From positions 1-5,082 of the forward strand of contig JAIVFU010000298.1 of assembly GCA_020829485.1 (NCBI GenBank): a stretch of DNA of 5,082 nt, in the 5' to 3' direction. The notes below the pieces were generated by a model. The model saw only the letters and a program-made list of their open reading frames with translations. It was not told where the DNA came from and did not search any database. The DNA comes from Nostoc sp. CHAB 5834 (lineage in GTDB: Bacteria > Cyanobacteriota > Cyanobacteriia > Cyanobacteriales > Nostocaceae). The translations under genes were made by a program, and so were the position numbers. Shown in pieces: positions 1 through 5,082 of the stretch (position 1 is its first letter; each line of letters begins with the position of its first letter).

Positions 1-626
1 ACATCGTCAGGTAAATTTAATTGGCATTTTCTGAACTCGCTACTAAAATGTTTGAAATAGGTAGGCTGCGCCAGAGTTTCCTTGATTTTCTGTCTACCCG
101 ACTCTGTTCCCCAGTCGTGCATACTGTAATCAAACATATCCCAGGCCCTTCGCCATGATGCCCAACCCAAACTATGTCCCATATAACTAAAAAAATAAGA
201 CTCTCGACGTCTGGTCCACTTCTTCAGCGCATTGGTACCGGTAATCATATATACACTATCATTATGTCGATATTTATCTAAAAGTATTTGGCAGTATGGA
301 AAAAAACTTTGATCAGGTAAACAATCATCCTCTAATATAATACCGGCATCGACGTGTTCAAAAAACCAAGTAATGGCTTCGGCGGGACCTCGGCCACATC
401 CTCTGTTATGGGGTCTAAAAAATGTGTGAACCGTGCAGGGCCAATCTATTTCCTCAACTATAGCACGAGTTTCCATACAACGCTCAATATCAGTCGGCTT
501 ATGAGGGCGAGGGCCATCAGCAGCCACATACAAATACTTAGGTCTGGCTTGCCGAATAGATTGCATCGTTCGCCTGGCTACATCGGGTCGATTAAATATC
601 AGTAATAAGACAGGAGTTTCTAACAC
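1..626 (-). CDS. HlpA-like nucleotide-diphospho-sugar transferase, partial (3' end missing)
   Basis: Probable glycosyltransferase of the type often annotated hemolytic protein HlpA-like or nucleotide-diphospho-sugar transferase, common in capsule loci. I translated 208 residues; the C-terminus lies beyond the left edge. The N-terminus has the typical opening TPVLLLIFNRPDVARRT (residues 4-20), then YVAADGPR (33-40) and NRGCGRG (74-80). ILEDDCLP (97-104) contains an EDD triad of the kind that serves as the DxD-like metal and nucleotide-sugar site in GnT-I-type enzymes. GHSLGWASWRRAW (150-162) matches the family's GWATWRRAW-like block. The start is inferred as GTG at 626-624: in-frame stop TAG lies at 650-648, no ATG or GTG lies between, and the family motif begins four residues in. 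The GTG overlaps the stop of the preceding GT2 gene by 7 bp, indicating translational coupling. Donor and acceptor sugars are unknown. The family call is firm; the enzymatic role is inferred. Confidence 0.85.
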   Translation of the reverse strand, partial: MLETPVLLLIFNRPDVARRTMQSIRQARPKYLYVAADGPRPHKPTDIERCMETRAIVEEIDWPCTVHTFFRPHNRGCGRGPAEAITWFFEHVDAGIILEDDCLPDQSFFPYCQILLDKYRHNDSVYMITGTNALKKWTRRRESYFFSYMGHSLGWASWRRAWDMFDYSMHDWGTESGRQKIKETLAQPTYFKHFSSEFRKCQLNLPDD

Positions 627-1480
627 GCTATTCGTTTGATCCAGGTCCTATAAACTTTATTTTTAAATGATATCAGTACAATTGCCTGATTGTATAGCAG
701 AAACAAAAATTTATGTAATGTCTTTTTCTGTTTAACCCACTCCCATAAGCCTAATTCTGAGCGTTTGATTTTCCAGTACTCGTAATCGGCTAAAATTCTC
801 TCAGGGATATAGTTTTGAAGAATATGTTGAATTTCATCGCAAGATTTCTTTTGAAAAACATAATTATTCGATATTCCTTCCATATTATAGTTAGAGACAA
901 CATAGTTAAAACTTGCTATCGTACATTGATTAACAATGACAGATCGAATCCAAAAGTCATAGTCTCCATGTATCATATACGATTCATTATATACACCAAG
1001 CGTTTCAAACAGAGTTCGTTTGATGAACGTAGACTGATGTGGTATAGTAGCTTTATAGAACGATTGAAATGTTAACTCATCTTTTAATTGATAAGTGTAA
1101 ATTCGTTTCTCCTGAGCGACTACATGACAACCACCAACAACTAAATCCGTATTATAATTTTGATCACAAAAGGTTTCAAGCACACTGCTGTCATCCAACC
1201 AATCACCGGAGTTCAAAAACAAGCAATATTTTCCACTAGCCTGCTGAATCCCTTTATTCATGGCATGGTAGATCCCATTATCTGCCTCAGAAACCCAATA
1301 ATGTATTTTAGAAGAAAAATTTTTTATTGTATCTAAACTTCCATCGGTTGATGCACCATCAATAACCAGAAATTCATATGTATAATCTGTCTGATTAAGA
1401 ACGCTTTTTATTGTCCTATCCAGCCCAATCTGATTATTCAGGTTAATGGTAATAATCGACACCGTGGATAGCTTATTCAT
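620..1480 (-). CDS. GT2 glycosyltransferase, WfgS/WcaE-like
   Basis: Family 2 (GT-A fold, inverting) glycosyltransferase of 286 residues, a normal length for the WfgS/WcaE-like group, expected to add one sugar from a nucleotide donor to a lipid-linked glycan at the cytoplasmic membrane face. Visible motifs: N-terminal strand VSIITINLNN (7-16), VIDGASTDGS (39-48) for nucleotide binding, SEADNGIYHAMNKGI (64-78), FLNSGDWL (88-95) at the DxD-equivalent position, IPHQSTFIKR (146-155), and GDYDFWIR (172-179), likely carrying the catalytic-base region. The basic, aromatic C-terminus (about 250-283) may lie against the membrane, but there is no clear transmembrane helix. Start ATG 1480-1478 overlaps the upstream methyltransferase stop as ATGA, and the GTG of the next gene overlaps its own stop. 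It is related to the GT2 at 2181-3038, but the GDYDFW block differs from SDWLFF there, so the two probably have different specificities. Confidence 0.92.
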   Translation of the reverse strand: MNKLSTVSIITINLNNQIGLDRTIKSVLNQTDYTYEFLVIDGASTDGSLDTIKNFSSKIHYWVSEADNGIYHAMNKGIQQASGKYCLFLNSGDWLDDSSVLETFCDQNYNTDLVVGGCHVVAQEKRIYTYQLKDELTFQSFYKATIPHQSTFIKRTLFETLGVYNESYMIHGDYDFWIRSVIVNQCTIASFNYVVSNYNMEGISNNYVFQKKSCDEIQHILQNYIPERILADYEYWKIKRSELGLWEWVKQKKTLHKFLFLLYNQAIVLISFKNKVYRTWIKRIAC

Positions 1481-2184
1481 CGAAAAAAATAACCTTCTAC
1501 CTGTAAAATTTCGCCAGTCTCATAATTTCTATGTCCAGCTTCCAACAACTTTAGCTTGTATCCATAAGTACTCAACAAGTCAATCATCTCTGTCATAAGG
1601 GTTTCTCCCTCGTAAAGAGGTGTTAGTGACAGTTCCATTTGAAAGCCGATTATTTTATCAAGTGACTTTAAGCATCCTTCAAATACCTGTCTCTCAAATC
1701 CCTGAGTATCAATTTTAATGTAAAGTTTTTGCTCTTGATTGTAATATTTATCTATAATACTATCAATTGTCTTAATTGTAACACTCTCTGTGCTCGTATA
1801 CACAGCATCAGGCGCACTCTCAATATGTAGCGGAAGCATGGGAAGCACAGAACTACTGTATGAGTTTGCGGAAACATTAATCTGTATTTCGCCACAGTAA
1901 TTACCCAGTGCCGTCTGAACTTTACTCCATTTATTTTCAGATGCAGTATTAATCATTAACTGCCTATAAGCATCTGCCGTAGGTTCAAACGAAACAATTT
2001 GACCGGTATATCCTAGTCGTCGTATTCGTTTACCAAACTGACCGGCGTTTGCTCCAACATCGAATACCAGATTAATTTCATATGCATTCAGCAAATCTCG
2101 CCATTGTCTACTTATGGGATTTGTTGGTAAGTGTACAATATCGTACCCAAACCGGCGAGCTATTGATTTAAGAAAAGCTTTCAT
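1477..2184 (-). CDS. FkbM-family SAM-dependent methyltransferase
   Basis: Class I SAM-dependent methyltransferase of the FkbM (Methyltransf_21) family, 235 residues, probably O-methylating a sugar of the glycan made by the flanking glycosyltransferases. SAM motif I is FDVGANAGQF (41-50). The acidic end of the next strand is SFEP (65-68). The middle has VTIKTIDSI (135-143), a usual FkbM element, then YIKIDTQGFE (155-164), the family signature usually written KIDVEGxE, and QMELSL (182-187). The short N-terminus (MKAFLKSIARRFGYDIVHLP) is typical of FkbM proteins in polysaccharide clusters. Both ends are coupled: ATG 2184-2182 overlaps the upstream GT2 stop as ATGA, and its TGA overlaps the downstream GT2 start in the same way. 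It is only distantly similar to the FkbM gene at 4178-4888. The family is clear; the methylated position and sugar are unknown. Confidence 0.93.
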   Translation of the reverse strand: MKAFLKSIARRFGYDIVHLPTNPISRQWRDLLNAYEINLVFDVGANAGQFGKRIRRLGYTGQIVSFEPTADAYRQLMINTASENKWSKVQTALGNYCGEIQINVSANSYSSSVLPMLPLHIESAPDAVYTSTESVTIKTIDSIIDKYYNQEQKLYIKIDTQGFERQVFEGCLKSLDKIIGFQMELSLTPLYEGETLMTEMIDLLSTYGYKLKLLEAGHRNYETGEILQVEGYFFR

Positions 2185-3038
2185 AGTCTAAACTTTGAAA
2201 AAAAAGAATGCTCTATAAAACGCTTTAGCCTACGGGTCTGTACTCCAACAGAGACAATGCCCGTGCGTTCAAGAAATTTATACACTGCATATTCACGACT
2301 CTGAATCCACTCTTTGTGTTGTTTTTCAAGCTCGTCAAGATGTTGATAGTCCGGCAAATAGCGATGATATTTTTTTTGCAACAGATTTAACTTCTCTTGT
2401 CGGGGTAACGAATTTGTTTTGGGATCGCAACTGATACCATCCATACTAAAATAAGCAACTGGCTCATTATGATGCTGGTAACTACAGTCATTTTCCAGTA
2501 ACGTAGTGAAAAAGAATAACCAATCCGAGGCTATTTTTAATTGTTCGTTATACAAACCAAATCGATCAAAAAGGTTTCGTCGAATAAAAGTAGCCTGGTG
2601 CGGTAGCGTACCAAGAAATAATGTTTTTGCCGTAAATTCGTCAGGAGAAGGTACGTGCCACTTTATGACGTTATTTATTGTATCGAAAAAGTAAACGTCA
2701 CCTGATACTATATCTGCTTGTGAATCTCGCGTGAAAACACGTTCCAACGTGGTGTTGGTCACCAACCAATCACCGGAGTTCAGAAAAAGGCAGTACTTAC
2801 CAACGGCCACCTTTATTCCTTTATTCATTGCATGGTATATACCGCGGTCTGTTTCTGATGTCCAGCGTGTTATACGACTGTCATGCTGTTCAAGAAAAGC
2901 AATACTACCATCTGTCGACCCACCATCGATCACAATTAACTCATAATCAGTAAAGGTCTGACTAAACAAACTGTTGAGCGTTCGCTGTAATCCCAATAAG
3001 TTATTGAGATTAACAGTGATTACCGACAATCGATTCAT
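2181..3038 (-). CDS. GT2 glycosyltransferase, WfgS-like
   Basis: Family 2 glycosyltransferase, 285 residues, GT-A fold, expected to act in the cytoplasm or at the inner membrane on a growing glycan. Motifs in order: SVITVNLNN (5-13), VIDGGSTDGS (36-45), SETDRGIYHAMNKGI (61-75), FLNSGDWL (85-92) at the DxD-equivalent site, LPHQATFIRR (145-154), and IASDWLFF (169-176), the SDW(x)FF form frequent in Bacteroidota GT2 enzymes. The C-terminal third (about 215-275) is charged and probably helical. Start ATG 3038-3036 is well fixed because an in-frame TAG lies two codons upstream. No good Shine-Dalgarno sequence is present; AGAGGA lies too far upstream. A 45-bp spacer separates it from the GT-D-like gene, and its stop overlaps the methyltransferase start as ATGA. 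It shares a 21-nt identical DNA block with the other GT2 gene (2762-2782 against 1195-1215) over the NSGDWL codons. Confidence 0.93.
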   Translation of the reverse strand: MNRLSVITVNLNNLLGLQRTLNSLFSQTFTDYELIVIDGGSTDGSIAFLEQHDSRITRWTSETDRGIYHAMNKGIKVAVGKYCLFLNSGDWLVTNTTLERVFTRDSQADIVSGDVYFFDTINNVIKWHVPSPDEFTAKTLFLGTLPHQATFIRRNLFDRFGLYNEQLKIASDWLFFFTTLLENDCSYQHHNEPVAYFSMDGISCDPKTNSLPRQEKLNLLQKKYHRYLPDYQHLDELEKQHKEWIQSREYAVYKFLERTGIVSVGVQTRRLKRFIEHSFFSKFRL

Positions 3039-3066
3039 GGGAGTCTAGCCAATTAATCCTCTAAAA

Positions 3067-3080
3067 AATAAATCCTTATT
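3067..3080. other. Weak A/T-only hairpin in the 45-bp spacer
   Basis: The spacer between the GT-D-like gene and the downstream GT2 gene contains AATAA-4 nt-TTATT, followed on the minus strand by more T residues. A five-pair all-A/T stem is too weak to be called a terminator, so read-through into the GT2 gene is expected. The rest of the spacer (3039-3083) shows no recognisable promoter. Confidence 0.2.
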
Positions 3081-3083
3081 ATT

Positions 3084-4052
3084 TTACCAATAACATCCAT
3101 TTTCAATTAATGTATATTTTTCTGGGCGTTCATCTTCAGAAGGTTTTACCCAATAAGCGTTAATTAATTCACGAGTCCCTGGGTTGTTTTCCCATCGCTT
3201 CCCTTTTATCCCAAACAGCATTTGGGTTGCTCCCCCCAAGTGAACACCAATCTTGTGTCGACGCTTTGCATGTGCTGCTAAGTGAAAGCCATAGGCACCA
3301 CAACCGATAATAGCGATATCGTAGTCACGTTCATCCATTTTTACTTTCATGTGGTCGAGAGCCTCAAACCAATTAGCAAAAGGCGTATCTGATTGGCCAG
3401 CGCTTTGAACGGCTTTCAAAGTTTCTAATTCAAAATCAGGCAGCGTACGCTGATCTACAAATAATTGCTTTCGCACCTTATACTGTTTTTGAATGGTATC
3501 AGCAAAAGGGTGTACCACAAGCACTTTTTTACCTGCGAGTACTTCTGTCCACGGATTTTGATGAGAATAAGGCTCTAAATCCGGCAGTTGAACTCCAGTC
3601 ACGTGTTGAAGTTCTGGAGAGATCAGCCTTTCGCGATAAAGCCATGAACCTAATATGTCCAACTGTTCAACATCCTGTAAAACCAAATGAGCATATAGAC
3701 GAGCATTTGTTTCGGTAAATGGAAAAAAACCCGACACATTTACCATGTCATCAATGATTCGGGAATTCCATCCGAAGCTAGCGATCTTGTTTTGTATGTA
3801 ATAGAGTCGTCTTCGAAGCCACCAGCTTTTTTCATTATTAGATAAATAAGTTGTAAAGAACGCTAGTTCAGTGGCTCCAAATCGACCAATCATTAACGGT
3901 TCACCTTTTACAACCCGCCCTTTAATTAAGTCAGATGCGGCTTGGCCTCGAATTTCTGCGTCAACAAAATCATTTGCGACACCTTCATAAGGGCCACTAT
4001 GTGGCACCAAGTGTTTCAAGGCTGTTAAAAATTTTCTCTCTACAAAATGCAT
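3084..4052 (-). CDS. GT-D-like (DUF1792-like) putative glycosyltransferase
   Basis: A 322-residue soluble protein without signal peptide or transmembrane segment, of a type found in polysaccharide loci and usually left hypothetical. The layout recalls the GT-D fold (PF08759/DUF1792, as in the glycosyltransferase domain of streptococcal adhesin-modifying enzymes). PLMIGRFGATEL (52-63) sits where GT-D proteins have RFGDGE. KKVLVVHPFADTI (175-187) and YDIAIIGCGAYGFHLAA (244-260) look like two strand-loop-helix units of a Rossmann-type sheet. HLGGATQMLFGIKGKRW (271-287) is where GT-D proteins have a DxGH-type segment. The C-terminus has an aromatic block, NAYWVKPS (298-305), and the terminal ENGCYW. 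The Asp of the DGE motif is replaced (ATE), so metal use may differ. Start ATG 4052-4050 has no obvious ribosome-binding site. The gene may begin its own transcript after the 125-bp repeat-containing spacer. The link to GT-D is remembered motif resemblance, not a search result; otherwise treat it as a conserved polysaccharide-locus protein. Confidence 0.65.
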   Translation of the reverse strand: MHFVERKFLTALKHLVPHSGPYEGVANDFVDAEIRGQAASDLIKGRVVKGEPLMIGRFGATELAFFTTYLSNNEKSWWLRRRLYYIQNKIASFGWNSRIIDDMVNVSGFFPFTETNARLYAHLVLQDVEQLDILGSWLYRERLISPELQHVTGVQLPDLEPYSHQNPWTEVLAGKKVLVVHPFADTIQKQYKVRKQLFVDQRTLPDFELETLKAVQSAGQSDTPFANWFEALDHMKVKMDERDYDIAIIGCGAYGFHLAAHAKRRHKIGVHLGGATQMLFGIKGKRWENNPGTRELINAYWVKPSEDERPEKYTLIENGCYW

Positions 4053-4087
4053 TTTTGCAGGTTTATCACCATTAACAATTTTATCAT

Positions 4088-4158
4088 TGATTACACGATC
4101 TGATTACACCAAAGTATTTACACATAAGACACTATGTTTTTCATATAAATGGTGTAAA
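4088..4158. repeat. TTACAC repeats in the 4053-4177 spacer, possible operator region
   Basis: The hexamer TTACAC occurs on the plus strand at 4091-4096, 4104-4109 and 4118-4123, and inverted (GTGTAA) at 4152-4157. The first two belong to a 9-bp direct repeat, TGATTACAC, at 4088-4096 and 4101-4109, separated by GATC. TTTACAC (4117-4123) and GTGTAAA (4152-4158) form an inverted pair about 28 bp apart. The array lies in the longest gap of the window, directly upstream of the GT-D-like gene, where a promoter or regulator site would be expected. No binding protein is known to me for this motif, and part of the pattern could be chance in AT-rich DNA. Confidence 0.35.
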
Positions 4159-4177
4159 AGTCTTGTAACATAAATCT

Positions 4178-4888
4178 TCAAAGTATAAAATTCTGATTGA
4201 TACCGATTGTTAACTCACCAGAGTTTGAGCGCAAAAAACCATACTCATCGAGTCGTTTATAAATAGCATCACGACACTTAAATTCATCGTGTATCTCTAT
4301 TGCAACACATTTTGTTATCTTTAAAAAGCTAAGATCTTCAGCCATAAACAGTTCCTTTTCAGCACCTTCAACATCAATCTTTAAAATATCAATATATTCA
4401 AACTGATATAATTGTTTGATATGTGCCAGACTGTAGGCTGTTACAGAATTAGAAGTTAACTCTTCAGATTCTACAACCCGCCGTGACCAACTTGAATGAT
4501 CTCTGAAATCATTAACTAATGTTAGCTGACAATTACGACTCCAGACAGCGCCTAATAAACAATTTACATTATATCCGCGTAGATTGGCATTAAGCAGTTC
4601 AAAATTTTCCGGATCAGGCTCAATACTAACAATTGATGCATGTGGAAAATGAGCTGAGAAATAAAGAGATGTTAACCCAATATTTCCGCCAGCGTCGACG
4701 ATTGAATTAACATCTTCCTTAAAATAACTTCTGTAAATTTTAACAACTGCCCTGTACTCTTCCCAACAAAGTATTTGCTTGAAAACCGCTATGTCACTAT
4801 CGTGATCACCTGACCTTAAAGTGACTGGCGAGTTATAACGTTCATTAAACGTTATATTTATAGTTTTTTTATTTTTTTTTACGATCAA
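4178..4888 (-). CDS. FkbM-family SAM-dependent methyltransferase, start uncertain
   Basis: FkbM (Methyltransf_21) methyltransferase, presumably O-methylating a sugar of the locus product. Motifs: VTLRSG (22-27) and SDIAVFKQIL plus EEY (31-45), the N-terminal block of the LRpgtSDixvFxQI subgroup; SAM motif I VDAGGNIGLTS (64-74); SIEPDPENF (88-96); LKIDVEGAE (169-177); and AIEIHDE (196-202). The 236-residue form given here begins at TTG 4888-4886, the only ATG/GTG/TTG in frame upstream of the core. The same frame stays open back to TAG 4990-4988. The extra translation (including EFFDCLRLVKG just before the TTG) looks like the N-terminal region such proteins usually have. The real start may therefore be a non-standard codon such as ATT 4954-4952 or ATA 4948-4946, or the ATG may have been lost. 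An A9 and an A7 tract on the coding strand follow the TTG. It is separated by 125 bp from the next gene. Function is confident; the N-terminus is not. Confidence 0.88.
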   Translation of the reverse strand: MIVKKNKKTINITFNERYNSPVTLRSGDHDSDIAVFKQILCWEEYRAVVKIYRSYFKEDVNSIVDAGGNIGLTSLYFSAHFPHASIVSIEPDPENFELLNANLRGYNVNCLLGAVWSRNCQLTLVNDFRDHSSWSRRVVESEELTSNSVTAYSLAHIKQLYQFEYIDILKIDVEGAEKELFMAEDLSFLKITKCVAIEIHDEFKCRDAIYKRLDEYGFLRSNSGELTIGINQNFIL

Positions 4889-4970
4889 TCCTTTAACTAA
4901 TCTTAAGCAGTCAAAAAACTCTAATTCTTGAACCTCTTTTTCAGATATCCTAATTTTATAGCTCTGTGAA

Positions 4971-5082
4971 TTAGCTTGTAATAAAGCCTATCTCTTTCTT
5001 ACGGAAGAATGCTTGTACCATTTCCGGATCTTTTTCTAGGATTTTGACTTGATCAAGAACCGCTGTCTTAAGGGTCTCCAAA
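4971..5082 (-). CDS. C-terminal fragment of an unidentified protein
   Basis: The minus-strand frame entering at the right edge is open for 36 codons and ends at TAA 4973-4971; 5082 is the last base of a preceding codon. The readable tail includes KILEKDPEMVQAFFRKKE and ends GFITS. It is charged, probably helical, and has ordinary protein composition, whereas the frame read from base 5082 meets TAA after four codons. Its direction matches the rest of the locus and it lies just upstream of the FkbM gene, so it is probably another gene of the same cluster. The fragment is too short to assign a family. Confidence 0.55.
   Translation of the reverse strand, partial: LETLKTAVLDQVKILEKDPEMVQAFFRKKEIGFITS

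Noticed and set aside
354..605. Plus-strand 83-codon ORF
   Set aside because: It lies antisense inside the HlpA-like transferase, whose translation has clear family motifs; the plus-strand product has no recognisable pattern.
815..1075. Plus-strand 86-codon ORF
   Set aside because: Antisense shadow of the GT2 gene at 620-1480.
2506..2946. Two plus-strand ORFs of 62 and 71 codons (2506-2694 and 2731-2946)
   Set aside because: Both are antisense to the conserved GT2 gene at 2181-3038 and encode no family-like sequence.
3067..3080. AATAA/TTATT stem as a rho-independent terminator
   Set aside because: The all-A/T five-pair stem is too weak, and the 45-bp spacer between same-strand pathway genes favours read-through.
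4109..4116. TACTTTGG on the minus strand as a Bacteroidota-type -7 promoter element (TAnnTTTG)
   Set aside because: It does not match the consensus exactly and I see no TTTG at the expected -33 distance, so a promoter cannot be supported from sequence alone.
4122..4137. ACATA-6 nt-TATGT hairpin followed by T residues on the plus strand, as a terminator
   Set aside because: The stem has only five A/T-rich pairs and the T-run is on the strand opposite to all genes, so it cannot end their transcripts.

Overview
The window looks like part of a surface-polysaccharide (capsule, O-antigen or exopolysaccharide) biosynthesis locus. Every supported gene lies on the minus strand, so transcription runs from high to low coordinates. 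The source is probably a member of the Bacteroidota. This is inferred from the AT-rich spacers, the lack of convincing Shine-Dalgarno sequences, and the protein types (WfgS-like GT2 enzymes, paired FkbM methyltransferases, a HlpA-like transferase). No marker gene fixes the taxonomy.

Layout in transcription order: (1) the last 36 codons of an unidentified protein (5082-4971); (2) an FkbM-family methyltransferase ending at 4178, whose true start is unclear; (3) a 125-bp spacer carrying four copies of the hexamer TTACAC; (4) a 322-residue protein resembling the GT-D (DUF1792) glycosyltransferase group (4052-3084); (5) a 45-bp spacer; (6) a GT2 glycosyltransferase (3038-2181); (7) a second FkbM methyltransferase (2184-1477); (8) a second GT2 glycosyltransferase (1480-620); (9) a HlpA-like nucleotide-diphospho-sugar transferase starting at GTG 626 and running off the left edge.

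The last four genes overlap end to start (4, 4 and 7 bp), so they are almost certainly one translationally coupled transcript. A plausible joint role is stepwise assembly of a glycan repeat unit at the cytoplasmic face of the inner membrane, with three or four glycosyltransferases adding sugars and two FkbM enzymes O-methylating them. Substrates, linkages and the order of action cannot be read from the sequence.

No RNA gene, mobile element, CRISPR array or confident terminator was seen. The most notable points are the missing canonical start of the 4178-4888 methyltransferase, the divergent metal-site region of the GT-D-like protein, and the TTACAC repeats in the longest spacer. I found no evidence of a wholly new type of system.
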